Part shown: positions 26,325 to 36,024 of the stretch, one piece after another
Layout: each line of letters opens with the position of its first letter
Position numbering within the stretch: the first letter of the stretch is position 1
Assembly: GCF_000287675.1 (NCBI RefSeq)
Contig: NZ_ALJL01000021.1
Coordinates: forward strand, 62,001 to 126,000
DNA: 64,000 nt
Reading direction: 5' to 3'
Source of the DNA: Lachnoanaerobaculum sp. ICM7
GTDB lineage: Bacteria > Bacillota > Clostridia > Lachnospirales > Lachnospiraceae
Program-made: the position numbers and the translations under genes
Notes under the pieces: model-generated
What the model saw: only the letters and a program-made list of their open reading frames with translations
Told to the model about the DNA's origin: nothing
Database searches by the model: none

Positions 26325-28555
26325 TTAAATACTATTGTAGCCATTGGAGGAACCTTTATCTTAAGTGAATTTTCTCTGCCGTCCACTTTTTTCTTAACAG
26401 ATTTCTTCGCTCTCTTATTTCCGACTCCGCTTCCGCCATACTTCTTATCATCTGAATTGAAGATCTCGGTATATGTTCCCTTATATGGAACACCGATTTC
26501 TCTTTCATAAACAACCGGTGTGAAATTGCATACCACAACCAATGTGTCTTCCTCATTCTCGGTCTTTCTAAGGAATACAACCGTACTCTCATCCTTTGAT
26601 GTACAGTTTATCCACTCGAATCCGTCAGGATTATAATCAAGCTTATACAGTGCAGGATAATCCAGATACAGTTTATTCAAAGCCTTTGAATACTTTTGCA
26701 TCTTACTGTGAATATCGTAATCTAGCAGATTCCACTCAAGTGATACATTTTCATTCCACTCATTCATCTGACCGAATTCCTGTCCCATAAAAAGAAGCTT
26801 CTTTCCCGGATGAGTCATCATATATCCGTATGCCGCTCTTAAGTTTGCAAACTTTTCTTCCTGAGTTGCTCCCGGCATCTTTCCTGCAAGAGTAGCCTTA
26901 CCGTGAACCACCTCATCATGACTTAAAACAAGAATAAAGTTCTCACTGTAGTGATAGAAAAGTGAGAATGTCAAAGCATTATAATCTCCGCTTCTAAAAT
27001 ATGGGTCAAGCTTCATAAACTCAAGGAAGTCATTCATCCAACCCATATTCCACTTATAGTCAAATCCAAGTCCGCCTTCATTTAAATCACCGCTTACTTT
27101 AGGCCATGCTGTAGACTCCTCGGCTATCAAAAGGCTTGAAGGATTTTTCTTTTTGTAAATTGAATTCAGATGCTTTAAGAACTCTATAGCATCCAGATTT
27201 TCATTGCCGCCATATATATTTGCAACCCACTCTCCCGAGTTCTTACCGTAGTCAAGATAGAGCATCGAAGCTACCGCATCCATTCTTATACCGTCAACAT
27301 GGTATTTATCAGCCCAGAAAAGTGCATTTGAGATAAGGAAGTTGCTTACCTGAGGTCTTGCATAATTATATATCAATGTACCCCAATGCGGATGTGCTCC
27401 CTGTCTGGGATCTGCATGCTCATACAAATGACTACCGTCAAAACATGCAAGGCCGTGCAAATCTCTTGGGAAATGAGCAGGTACCCAATCAAGTATTACT
27501 CCGATTCCCTTCTTATGTAAATAGTTTATAAAGTACATGAAATCATCCGGTGTACCGTATCTGCTTGTAGGACTGTAATATCCTGTCACCTGATAGCCCC
27601 AACTTGCATCAAGCGGATGCTCCATTACAGGCATAATCTCCACATGAGTATAATTCATCTTCTTTACGTAAACAGAAAGTTTATGTGCTATCTCACGATA
27701 ATTATAGAATACAGAGCCGTTTACTTCCTCACCGTTCTCATCATACTGCATTTCTTTTCTTATCCATGAACCAAGGTGTAATTCATAGATATTCATTGCT
27801 GCAGATTCATTCATCTTTGTAGATTGGATATTTTCTCTGTCTTTCATCCAAGCCTCATCACTCCATTCAAAGCCTGAAATATCCGCAACTATACTTGCAG
27901 TATTCGGTCTAAGCTCTGAATAAAATGCATAAGGATCAGACTTTAACATAGGCTCTCCCTTTTTTGTCTTTATTTCAAATTTATAAAGACTGCCTACACT
28001 TACTCCCGGTATAAATATTTCAAAAACCCCGAAATCACCGAGTCTCTCCATCTGATGTCTTCTGCCGTCCCAAAGGTTAAAGTCACCTACAACAGATACT
28101 CTCATAGCTTCAGGTGCCCACACCGAGAAGTTTACACCCTCCACTCCTGAGATTGTCATAGGCTTTGCACCCATTTTTTCATAGATTTCATAGTTGATTC
28201 CTGCATCAAATTTTGATAAATCTTCCTCGGAGTATATACTGTCAAAGGAATACGGATCTGATATGGTCTGTTCTGCTTCATTATCATATTTAACTATAAA
28301 TTTATATTTAAACTCCTGCTTTCTTCCCACAAAGCATGCAAAAAATCCGGCTTCATCCATGCATTGCATTGCAACAGGATTTTTGTTCCCGTCAATCAAC
28401 AACGCCATCTCTTTTGCACTTGGTATAAAAGCCTGAACCAAAAAACCGCCATCCACTCTATGTGAACCGAGAATCTTTTTTGGTCTGTCACATTCTGAAT
28501 AAGTGATCTCCTCTATCGCTGCCCAATCCATCAAATCATATAAATTCTTATCCAT
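26312..28555 (-). CDS. glgB: 1,4-alpha-glucan branching enzyme
   Basis: Makes alpha-1,6 branches in glycogen. The 747-residue protein has two N-terminal CBM48-type beta domains (about 25-110 and 125-225, the second with VNFSVWAPEAMRVSVVGDFN), a GH13 catalytic barrel with DWVPAHFPRD, the nucleophile Asp in DGIRMDAVASMLYLDY, the acid Glu in LLIAEEST and LSHDEVVHGK, and a C-terminal all-beta domain. ATG at 28555 follows GGAAGGGTTAGGCT. No other glycogen gene is adjacent. The 3' end overlaps the MscS gene. Confidence 0.97.
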   Translation of the reverse strand: MDKNLYDLMDWAAIEEITYSECDRPKKILGSHRVDGGFLVQAFIPSAKEMALLIDGNKNPVAMQCMDEAGFFACFVGRKQEFKYKFIVKYDNEAEQTISDPYSFDSIYSEEDLSKFDAGINYEIYEKMGAKPMTISGVEGVNFSVWAPEAMRVSVVGDFNLWDGRRHQMERLGDFGVFEIFIPGVSVGSLYKFEIKTKKGEPMLKSDPYAFYSELRPNTASIVADISGFEWSDEAWMKDRENIQSTKMNESAAMNIYELHLGSWIRKEMQYDENGEEVNGSVFYNYREIAHKLSVYVKKMNYTHVEIMPVMEHPLDASWGYQVTGYYSPTSRYGTPDDFMYFINYLHKKGIGVILDWVPAHFPRDLHGLACFDGSHLYEHADPRQGAHPHWGTLIYNYARPQVSNFLISNALFWADKYHVDGIRMDAVASMLYLDYGKNSGEWVANIYGGNENLDAIEFLKHLNSIYKKKNPSSLLIAEESTAWPKVSGDLNEGGLGFDYKWNMGWMNDFLEFMKLDPYFRSGDYNALTFSLFYHYSENFILVLSHDEVVHGKATLAGKMPGATQEEKFANLRAAYGYMMTHPGKKLLFMGQEFGQMNEWNENVSLEWNLLDYDIHSKMQKYSKALNKLYLDYPALYKLDYNPDGFEWINCTSKDESTVVFLRKTENEEDTLVVVCNFTPVVYEREIGVPYKGTYTEIFNSDDKKYGGSGVGNKRAKKSVKKKVDGRENSLKIKVPPMATIVFKWAK

Positions 28556-28917
28556 AGCCTAACCCTTCCTTCTAACATTATGAGTAACAGTTCAGATAAT
28601 ATACTGCCTACTTATCCGCTCCATAACATTTATATAGATTATACTATTCTTTTGCAAAACATGAAAGTAAATGTTATAAACTACACTGTTTAAATATGAC
28701 TATTATTACTTATTATTTTTATACATCATTATACTTTTTTACTTCTATTATTATACCATAAAACAAAACACAAGATGTTTAAAGTATTCCAAAATATGTT
28801 TATTATTATTTTCATAATTATTTTATCATTTGGTTGTATTATAAATTCAATTATCGTAAAATAGTATGAGTTCAAATAAAGAAAAAATTGTGAGAGAAAA
28901 TTAGATTGGAGAAGATG
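28556..28917. other. Intergenic region between glgB and lepB
   Basis: About 360 very AT-rich bases with no credible gene. On the minus strand a TATAAT (28638-28643) about 85 bases ahead of glgB is the likely -10 of its promoter, with only a weak -35. The lepB promoter must also lie here but no convincing pair stands out in the A/T background. Confidence 0.5.
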
Positions 28918-29457
28918 ATGAATAACAATTCAGATTTTGACGTTGTAAAAGAAATTTTCAGTTGGATTTCTATAATAGTGGTAGCTGCTGTGATAGCGCT
29001 TGTTTTAAACCTTTTTATTATAGCAAATTCGAGAGTTCCGTCTGCGTCTATGGAAAATACTATAATGACAGGGGACAGAGTTGTCGGATTCAGACTCACT
29101 TATCTTTTCCAGGAACCGAAGCGTGGGGATATCATAATATTTAAATTCCCTGATGATGAGAGTCTATACTATGTAAAGAGAATTATCGGTGAGCCGGGAG
29201 ATATTGTAGATATCAAGGACGGCAAAGTGTATTTGAACAATTCCGAAACTCCGCTTGAAGAAGATTATATAAAGGAGCCTATGATACCCGAGGCCGATAT
29301 GCATTTTGAAGTACCTGACGGAGCTTACTTTTGTTTAGGTGATAACCGAAACAATTCTGCAGACTCCAGAAGATGGGTACACCCATATGTATATAAAGAG
29401 AAAATAATTGCAAAGGTAATCTTCCGCTACTTCCCGGGATTTAAGATGTTGAAGTAA
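28918..29457 (+). CDS. lepB: Signal peptidase I
   Basis: Membrane-bound protease that removes signal peptides of exported proteins. About 179 residues: one N-terminal membrane segment (IIVVAAVIALVLNLFIIA), the catalytic Ser in VPSASMENTI, the catalytic Lys in YYVKRIIGEPGD and the box E motif CLGDNRNNSADSR. The protein is the short Gram-positive type. Possible starts are TTG 28906, ATG 28915 and ATG 28918; GGAG at 28908-28911 suits the last best. Confidence 0.95.
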   Translation: MNNNSDFDVVKEIFSWISIIVVAAVIALVLNLFIIANSRVPSASMENTIMTGDRVVGFRLTYLFQEPKRGDIIIFKFPDDESLYYVKRIIGEPGDIVDIKDGKVYLNNSETPLEEDYIKEPMIPEADMHFEVPDGAYFCLGDNRNNSADSRRWVHPYVYKEKIIAKVIFRYFPGFKMLK

Positions 29458-29471
29458 TATGAATTGAATTT

Positions 29472-29508
29472 AAAAAACAGGCATATCAATGATATATGCC
29501 TGTTTTTT
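29472..29508. terminator. Bidirectional terminator between lepB and the DUF711 gene
   Basis: A perfect 15-bp stem (29472-29486 with 29494-29508) with core ACAGGCATAT/ATATGCCTGT, ending in six T on the plus strand and six T on the minus strand. Confidence 0.85.
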
Positions 29509-29518
29509 GATATTAAAT

Positions 29519-30883
29519 TTAGTTTTTAAAACTATGTATAGGTGCAGGTATTCTGCCGCCTCTGTTTACAAATTTCTCACATGAGAAGCTGTTTACAGGC
29601 ATTATAGGCGCATAGCCTAAAAGTCCTCCAAACTCTACCACTTCTCCCTCTCCTTTACCGATAACAGGTATAAGTCTTACTGCGGTAGTCTTTTGATTTA
29701 TCATACCGATAGCGGCCTCATCCGCAATAATACCTGCTATTGTCTCTTCCGAAGTATCTCCGGGTATAGCAATCATATCAAGACCTACAGAGCATACGCA
29801 GGTCATTGCTTCAAGCTTTTCCAGAGTCAAAGCTCCGGCATTCACCGCATCTATCATACCCTGATCCTCCGATACAGGAATAAATGCGCCTGAAAGTCCT
29901 CCTACATATGAAGATGCCATAACACCTCCCTTTTTCACCTGATCGTTTAAAAGTGCAAGTGCCGCTGTAGTTCCCGGTGCACCTACTCTTTCAAGTCCGA
30001 TTTCTTCAAGTATTTCAGCTACGGAATCTCCTACGGAAGGTGTCGGTGCCAATGAAAGATCTATTATTCCGAAAGGAATACCAAGTCTTTTTGACGCTTC
30101 TCTTGCCACAAGCTGTCCGACTCTTGTAATCTTAAATGCTGTCTTTTTTATAGTCTCACAAAGCACCTCAAAGTTTTCGCCTTCGGCTCTCTTTAAAGCC
30201 GCACGCACAACTCCCGGTCCGCTGACACCTACATTTATAATGGCATCCGCCTCTGTAACACCATGGAATGCACCTGCCATAAAAGGATTGTCATCAGGAG
30301 CATTGCAAAATACTACAAGCTTTGCACAACCGATAGAATCTCTGTCCGCTGTCATAATTGCGGTATCTTTTACTATTTTACCCATAAGCCTTACCGCATC
30401 CATATTAAGTCCGGTCTTTGTGGAGCCTAAGTTTACGGAACTGCAAATAAAGTCCGTCTCATTCATTGCCTGTGGTATTGACTCAATAAGAAGTCTGTCC
30501 GCCTCAGTTATTCCCTTTGAAACTATGGCTGAATATCCGCCTAAAAAGTTTACACCGAGGTCCTTTGCAGCCTTATCAAGTGTCTTTGCTATCTGTACAA
30601 AGTCTTCTTTTGTCTTGCAGGCGCTTCCACCCACCAAGGCGATAGGTGTGACCGATATTCTCTTGTTTACAATAGGTACACCGAAGTCCTTTGATATTTC
30701 GTCACCTACTCTTACAAGGTCCTTTGCGGTATTTGTTATCTTATCATATATATTTTTACAAAGCTTATTTAGGTCCGTGTCTATACAGTCAAGTAAGCTT
30801 ATTCCAATAGTAATAGTTCTGACATCCAACAGATCCTTGTCAATCATGTCGTTAGTCTCTATTACTTCAAACATATTCAGCAT
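29519..30883 (-). CDS. DUF711 (UPF0210) family protein
   Basis: A 454-residue cytosolic protein of the DUF711 family, which resembles pyruvate formate-lyase/ribonucleotide reductase folds but lacks a known reaction. Recognisable stretches are [54 protein letters not shown] and the C-terminal [17 protein letters not shown]. The ATG at 30883 follows AGGAGGAAAT. It is always linked to the small ACT protein gene that lies eight bases upstream here, which points to an amino-acid- or nucleotide-sensing function; this is inference. Confidence 0.88.
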   Translation of the reverse strand: MLNMFEVIETNDMIDKDLLDVRTITIGISLLDCIDTDLNKLCKNIYDKITNTAKDLVRVGDEISKDFGVPIVNKRISVTPIALVGGSACKTKEDFVQIAKTLDKAAKDLGVNFLGGYSAIVSKGITEADRLLIESIPQAMNETDFICSSVNLGSTKTGLNMDAVRLMGKIVKDTAIMTADRDSIGCAKLVVFCNAPDDNPFMAGAFHGVTEADAIINVGVSGPGVVRAALKRAEGENFEVLCETIKKTAFKITRVGQLVAREASKRLGIPFGIIDLSLAPTPSVGDSVAEILEEIGLERVGAPGTTAALALLNDQVKKGGVMASSYVGGLSGAFIPVSEDQGMIDAVNAGALTLEKLEAMTCVCSVGLDMIAIPGDTSEETIAGIIADEAAIGMINQKTTAVRLIPVIGKGEGEVVEFGGLLGYAPIMPVNSFSCEKFVNRGGRIPAPIHSFKN

Positions 30884-30891
30884 ATTTCCTC

Positions 30892-31164
30892 CTAGAGTCT
30901 GTGCATGGATTCAAAAATTTCTTCTTTCTGAGCTTTTATCTTTACTCCGATTTCTTCCCCGAGGGCATCCAAATCCTCAACAACTTTTGTGAATTTTTCA
31001 GTGGCATTTTCCATATCTGTAATCATCATCATATTGAAATATCCGCTTACTATTGTCTGTGATATGTCTAATATATTTATTTTATTGTCTGCAAGATATG
31101 TACATACTCTTGCTATAATACCTACTGTATCCTTGCCTACCACAGTTATTATAACCTTGTTCAT
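30892..31164 (-). CDS. ACT domain protein (UPF0237)
   Basis: A 90-residue protein that is essentially one ACT domain: [22 protein letters not shown], then [19 protein letters not shown]. Ligand-binding ACT proteins of this family pair with DUF711 proteins throughout Firmicutes. The ATG at 31164 has GGAG six bases upstream; in-frame upstream starts overlap the previous gene. It is cotranscribed with the DUF711 gene. Confidence 0.9.
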   Translation of the reverse strand: MNKVIITVVGKDTVGIIARVCTYLADNKINILDISQTIVSGYFNMMMITDMENATEKFTKVVEDLDALGEEIGVKIKAQKEEIFESMHRL

Positions 31165-31184
31165 AAAATTCTCCATTCCTAACA

Positions 31185-31979
31185 CTACACATAGCAAATT
31201 TCAGATAAAGCATCTCTTTTTGCCACTTCTATATCAAAATCCTTAGGATTGTAAGGTCTCTCATCCGCAAAAATTTCATATCTTACACTTTCAAGAGCCA
31301 GCTCCGGAAGATTGTTCTTATCTGAAAGATGTCCCAAAAAGATTTTCTTGATATTTTCATTTAAGATCTCGCATATAAGCTTTCCCGAATTTTCATTTGA
31401 AAGATGTCCTCTTTCACTTAATATCCTTCTCTTAAGCTCATAGGGATAGGGACCTGTTTCAAGCATTCTGATATCATGATTTGCTTCAATAAGTAATGCA
31501 TCCAGATTTGAAAGATTATCCACAATATCCTTTGTATATCTTCCAAGGTCCGTAGCTACCGCAATTTTTTTATTTCCGCACTCCACCCTGTATCCGAATG
31601 GCTCATTTGCATCATGGTCTATATCAAATGCCAAAACTTCCAAATCTCCAAGACTTGTATATTTTTTTGATTGTATTATATGAAAATAATCTTTAATTTT
31701 AGCGTATTTATCTCTGTCTTTTAAATATCTGAGCGTACCTTCCGAAGCGTAAACCGGAATTTCATTTTTTCTTACGAAGACTTCAAGACCTGATATATGG
31801 TCGCTATGTTCATGTGTCAAAAATATTCCTGAAATATCTTTTCCGCAAAGCCCCAATTCATTCAGTCTAGTCTCTATTTTTTTATTTGAAATACCGGCAT
31901 CCACCAGAATATGTGTGTTCTCACTGCCTATATAAGTGGAATTTCCGTCACTTCCGCTTGCCAAGCTAACCAGTCTCAA
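31185..31979 (-). CDS. Metallo-beta-lactamase fold hydrolase, WalJ/YycJ type
   Basis: A 264-residue MBL-fold protein. The first strands carry SLASGSDGNSTYI and the metal motif LTHEHSDHISGL (about 54-65), further ligands are in IDHDANEPFGYR, ATDLGRY and FLGHLSDKNN. This matches YycJ/WalJ, a presumed exonuclease-like hydrolase of Firmicutes with a role in DNA repair or cell-wall control. The start is the TTG at 31979 with GAGGTGA four bases upstream, overlapping the coaE stop region. It is part of the polA-coaE transcript. Confidence 0.85.
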   Translation of the reverse strand: MRLVSLASGSDGNSTYIGSENTHILVDAGISNKKIETRLNELGLCGKDISGIFLTHEHSDHISGLEVFVRKNEIPVYASEGTLRYLKDRDKYAKIKDYFHIIQSKKYTSLGDLEVLAFDIDHDANEPFGYRVECGNKKIAVATDLGRYTKDIVDNLSNLDALLIEANHDIRMLETGPYPYELKRRILSERGHLSNENSGKLICEILNENIKKIFLGHLSDKNNLPELALESVRYEIFADERPYNPKDFDIEVAKRDALSEICYV

Positions 31980-31983
31980 AGTA

Positions 31984-32544
31984 TCACCTCAAAGCCTCTC
32001 TAATGTTTTTCTCCAAATCAGACCTGGATCCGTTATTTTGTATAATTTTATCCGCAATAGACTCAAACTCCGACTCTTTCGGCTGCTTTGCGATTATCTG
32101 CTCAATTCTCTCTTTTTCAAGCCCTCGTGATAATACAAGTCTGTCTATCCTGATTTCAATATCTGTATGCAGATACCAAATCTCATCATAGATGTCTTTA
32201 TTATCAGGCATAAGTGCCTGCTCCACCACATTCAATCTGTTCTCTAAAAGTCGGTTTTTGATTTCTTCATATACCAAAGGATGTATTATACTGTTTACCA
32301 GCTTTAATTTTTCTTTATCATAGTAAAGTATATCACCTAATTTTTTTCTATCAATGTTTTTTTTATCATCCAGTATAATATCCCCAAAAACAGACCTAAG
32401 GGCAGTGTAACCTGCCCTGTCTTTTTCATATAAAAAATGTGCCACCTTATCGGCTTCTATGATATTTGCAAAATGCTCTTCTCTAAGTATATTTAAGGCT
32501 TCACTTTTTCCGGAGCCTATACCTCCCAAAAGCAAAATATTCAT
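31984..32544 (-). CDS. coaE: Dephospho-CoA kinase
   Basis: Last step of coenzyme A synthesis. The 186-residue P-loop kinase has Walker A LLGGIGSGKSEAL (residues 4-16), the EADKVAHFLYEK segment with the catalytic Asp, and the lid region RLVLSRGLEKERIEQIIAKQ. Its ATG overlaps the polA stop by one base; the polA-coaE pair is a common Firmicute arrangement. Confidence 0.93.
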   Translation of the reverse strand: MNILLLGGIGSGKSEALNILREEHFANIIEADKVAHFLYEKDRAGYTALRSVFGDIILDDKKNIDRKKLGDILYYDKEKLKLVNSIIHPLVYEEIKNRLLENRLNVVEQALMPDNKDIYDEIWYLHTDIEIRIDRLVLSRGLEKERIEQIIAKQPKESEFESIADKIIQNNGSRSDLEKNIREALR

Positions 32545-35186
32545 TATTTTGCCTCCAGCCAGGTTTTTCCTATATGAGCATCCACTTCAAGCGGAACTTT
32601 AAGGCTTACCGCCTCTTTCATAGCCTTTTCTACAAGTTCTGAAACTTTTGCCGCCTCATCTTCTTTTACTTCCACCAAAAGCTCATCGTGGATTTGTAAT
32701 ACAATTCTTGCATCAAACCCGCTCTTTTCCAGTGCCTCATCCACTTTCAGCATGGATATTTTCATAATATCCGCAGCACTTCCCTGTATAGGCGAATTCA
32801 TTGCAACTCTGTCACCGAATGATCTGGTCATAAAGTTTGAACTCTTTATCTCAGGTATCGGTCTGATTCTGCCAAACATTGTCTTTACATAGCCTTTTTC
32901 TTTGGCATCCGCCACCTGTTTGTCCAAAAACTTCTTTACACCGCCATATATCTTAAAATAATTGTTTATATAATCCAGTGCTTCTTTTCTGGATATACTT
33001 AAATCTTCCGAAAGTCCGAATGCGGAAATACCGTAAACCACTCCGAAGTTTACAGCCTTTGCATTTCTTCTAAGCTCCGGTGTCACCTCTTCAAGCGGCA
33101 CATGGAAAACCTGTGATGCCGTAGCAGCGTGAATATCCGCTGCCGAGTGATAGCTTTCTATAAGTTTTTCATCACCTGAAAGTGAAGCCAAAACTCTAAG
33201 CTCTATTTGTGAGTAGTCGGCGTCCACAAATACATAGCCTTCCTTCGGTACAAATATATCTCTTATCTTACTTCCCATCTCGGTTCTTACCGGAATATTT
33301 TGCAGGTTCGGATCTGTCGATGAAATACGTCCTGTAGCGGTAATTGTCTGATTGAAGGTACCATGTATTCTGCCGTCTTCTCTTATATATCCCGCAAGTC
33401 CTGTAGCATAGGTCGAATTAAGCTTTGTAAGCTGACGGTATTCAAGTATATCTCTTATTATTTCATGCTCAGGCGCAAGCTTTTCAAGTACATCCGCCGC
33501 AGTGGAGTAACCTGTCTTTGTCTTTTTTCCGCCTGAAAGCTTGAGCTTTTCAAAAAGTATCTCTCCCAGCTGTTTTGGAGAATTTATATTAAAGCTTTCT
33601 CCGGCTTTTGTTATTATGCTTTCTTCAAGCTTTGCTATTTTTTCAAGCAATGTATCTGCATATTTTTTCAGCCTTTCTTCATCCACTCTTACTCCGGTGT
33701 TTTCCATCTTCGCAAGTGAATATATCAGAGGCATTTCCACATTTTCATAAAGCTCTGTAAGTTCCAAACTTTCAAGCTTTGCTAAAATATTTTCTCCGGA
33801 ATGAAGTGCCACATAGCTTTCTGTTGCAAAATAATTTATTGCCTTTTCATCGTTAAATCTCAAGACTTCATTGAGCTTGGCCTTGCCTATCATCTCACTC
33901 TTTGAAGAGCAGGCACTTCCCATATAATCTCTTGCAATATCCTCTACAAAATAGCTGTCTTTTAAAGGATTGATAAGATATGCCGCCACTGAAATATCAT
34001 AGAAGTTCTTTGCAGCCTTCATATCTTTTACAAGCTTTATAAGAGGCTTTAATGAAAGTACATACTTTCTTGCATCCAAACGGATAATCTCCTCAAGTAT
34101 GTCCGCAATATTTTCTATATCCTTTATGATATAGGATTTATTTTCCAAGGTAATTGATATGGCATAAAGCGAATTTACATGATAGCTCTTTATAGCTGTC
34201 TCTTCCAGGCATACGGAAATACCGAATTCTTTTGAATCTTTCAGCTCATTGTAAAGGCTCTCCCATGCATCATGTTTGTCAATTACAGTTGTATCAAGTT
34301 CTATACCGGCTTCTATCTCTACATTTTCATATCTTTTAAGGAAGGATTTAAACTCAAGTTTATTTATCCATTCAAGACTCTCCTTGGTATAGAGATTTCC
34401 AACTTCCATATCCGAAATATCGGTTTCTATTGGAGCGTCGGTCACTATAGTAACAAGCATCTTTGAAAATTTTGCATCCTCTATATGCTCACTAAGTGCT
34501 TTTGAAGCTCTTGGCGGCTTTAATTCATCCACATGCTCAATTGCATTTTCTATGGAATGATATTCCTGTATGATTTTTGTAGCCGTTTTTTCTCCTATGG
34601 AAGGGACTCCGGGCACATTATCGGAGGTATCTCCCATAAGAGCCTTTACATCTATAAATTCCTTCGGTGTAACTCCATATTCATTCATTACATCCTCAGG
34701 AAGGTAATCATGAATTGTTGTAACACCCTTTGAAGTCTTTGGAATCCTTATCTTTATATGTTTATCGGACAGCTGCAAAAGATCTCTGTCACCTGATATT
34801 ACACTTACAAAAACTTCATCGCTTTGATATCTCTTTGCGATGGTTCCTATAATATCATCAGCCTCATACCCTTCCTTGGTAAGTATAGGTATATTCATGG
34901 ATGAAAGCACATCCTTTATAAGCGGAACCTGCTCTCTGAGTTCATCAGGCATTGACTTTCTTGTGCCTTTATATTCCGCATATGCCTTATGTCTAAATGT
35001 CGGGGCAGACAAGTCAAAAGCGACTGCTATATAATCAGCCGCCTCCTCGTCCAAAATCTTGAACATGATATTTAAAAAACCGTAAACCGCATTTGTATGT
35101 AATCCTTGTGAGTTTGAAAGCTCAGGAACTCCGTAAAATGCTCTGTTTAAAATACTATGTCCGTCTATCAGAACTAATTTCTTCAT
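32544..35186 (-). CDS. polA: DNA polymerase I
   Basis: Repair and Okazaki-fragment polymerase, 880 residues. Residues about 1-270 form the 5'-3' exonuclease (VFVSVISGDRDLLQL, ALMGDTSDNVPGVPSIGEKT). About 300-480 is the 3'-5' exonuclease fold but the D-x-E catalytic motif is replaced (FGISVCLEETAIKS), so proofreading is probably lost. The polymerase domain has motif A VDADYSQIELRVLASLSGD, motif B RRNAKAVNFGVVYGISAFG and motif C QIHDELLVEV. The start follows GGAGATAT. Confidence 0.97.
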   Translation of the reverse strand: MKKLVLIDGHSILNRAFYGVPELSNSQGLHTNAVYGFLNIMFKILDEEAADYIAVAFDLSAPTFRHKAYAEYKGTRKSMPDELREQVPLIKDVLSSMNIPILTKEGYEADDIIGTIAKRYQSDEVFVSVISGDRDLLQLSDKHIKIRIPKTSKGVTTIHDYLPEDVMNEYGVTPKEFIDVKALMGDTSDNVPGVPSIGEKTATKIIQEYHSIENAIEHVDELKPPRASKALSEHIEDAKFSKMLVTIVTDAPIETDISDMEVGNLYTKESLEWINKLEFKSFLKRYENVEIEAGIELDTTVIDKHDAWESLYNELKDSKEFGISVCLEETAIKSYHVNSLYAISITLENKSYIIKDIENIADILEEIIRLDARKYVLSLKPLIKLVKDMKAAKNFYDISVAAYLINPLKDSYFVEDIARDYMGSACSSKSEMIGKAKLNEVLRFNDEKAINYFATESYVALHSGENILAKLESLELTELYENVEMPLIYSLAKMENTGVRVDEERLKKYADTLLEKIAKLEESIITKAGESFNINSPKQLGEILFEKLKLSGGKKTKTGYSTAADVLEKLAPEHEIIRDILEYRQLTKLNSTYATGLAGYIREDGRIHGTFNQTITATGRISSTDPNLQNIPVRTEMGSKIRDIFVPKEGYVFVDADYSQIELRVLASLSGDEKLIESYHSAADIHAATASQVFHVPLEEVTPELRRNAKAVNFGVVYGISAFGLSEDLSISRKEALDYINNYFKIYGGVKKFLDKQVADAKEKGYVKTMFGRIRPIPEIKSSNFMTRSFGDRVAMNSPIQGSAADIMKISMLKVDEALEKSGFDARIVLQIHDELLVEVKEDEAAKVSELVEKAMKEAVSLKVPLEVDAHIGKTWLEAK

Positions 35187-35196
35187 ATATCTCCTA

Positions 35197-35532
35197 CTAA
35201 AAGAACCAAATTCGTAATTGCATCATGGCAATAATAAACACTCCGAAAAACATCAGTGTATTTATGGAATACTTAAGCACCCTACCTATGAATAATATAA
35301 AAATCTTCTGGTAGGCCTCTCTTATATGGCTGTTTAGAGCTGCAGTCAGATTGTAATCGATATCTTCGCCATCCGACTTATCCAGGCCCACATCAACAAT
35401 ATAATAGATTTCCAGCTCATCCATACATGCTTTGCAACCCCTTACATGTTGCAAAAAATCTCTTGTTTCTTCCATTGAAAGCTCATCATGTATAAAGGGT
35501 ATGATGAGCTTTCTGGCTTCTCTGCAAGTCAT
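35197..35532 (-). CDS. Zinc-finger (zf-HC2-like) single-pass membrane protein
   Basis: A 111-residue protein with an N-terminal anti-sigma-type zinc-finger motif: Cys3 and the HVRGCKACMDE part (H, C, C, about residues 29-37), an acidic middle and one C-terminal membrane segment (INTLMFFGVFIIAMMQL). This is the layout of small anti-sigma-like proteins, but no sigma factor gene is adjacent, so the partner is unknown. The ATG is one base after the mgsA stop and AAGGA lies within the mgsA end. Confidence 0.7.
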   Translation of the reverse strand: MTCREARKLIIPFIHDELSMEETRDFLQHVRGCKACMDELEIYYIVDVGLDKSDGEDIDYNLTAALNSHIREAYQKIFILFIGRVLKYSINTLMFFGVFIIAMMQLRIWFF

Positions 35533-35533
35533 T

Positions 35534-36010
35534 TTATGACATTTCCTTAACCCTTTGTGAAACGTTCTCTTTGAAGTTTATAACATCATGATCGTATTCG
35601 GTATCCATAAGTGATGATGTTATTATAAAGTCCGCACTGGATTTGTTTATAGCCATAGGTACATCATATACCTGAACTATACGAAGCAGTGCCTTCACAT
35701 CAGGGTCATGAGGTGCCGCAGTAAGCGGATCGGTAAAGAATATAACAAAGTCAATCTTTCCCTCCACTATTCTTGCACCTATCTGCTGGTCTCCACCAAG
35801 GGGACCTGAATTGTATCCCTTTACTGTAAGACCTGTTTTTTCGGTTATAAGTCTGGCTGTAGTACCTGTTCCGTATAATTTATGCTTAGCCAAAACATCC
35901 TTATGTTCTTCACACCAGTTTATAATATCAGGCTTTTTGCCGTCATGTGCAATCAATGCAATATTTTTCTCTTTTGGTATCGTAAGTGTTACTTTATCTA
36001 TATTATTCAT
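35534..36010 (-). CDS. mgsA: Methylglyoxal synthase
   Basis: Converts dihydroxyacetone phosphate to methylglyoxal and phosphate, a bypass of lower glycolysis. About 158 residues; IALIAHDGKKPDIINW, the phosphate-binding YGTGTTARLI, GPLGGDQQIGARI and FTDPLTAAPHDPD are family motifs, the last two with the catalytic Asp residues. The ATG at 36010 has GGAGATATT upstream; the frame extends to 36043 without a site. Preceded by the SPFH gene in the same direction. Confidence 0.95.
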   Translation of the reverse strand: MNNIDKVTLTIPKEKNIALIAHDGKKPDIINWCEEHKDVLAKHKLYGTGTTARLITEKTGLTVKGYNSGPLGGDQQIGARIVEGKIDFVIFFTDPLTAAPHDPDVKALLRIVQVYDVPMAINKSSADFIITSSLMDTEYDHDVINFKENVSQRVKEMS

Positions 36011-36024
36011 AATATCTCCATTCT

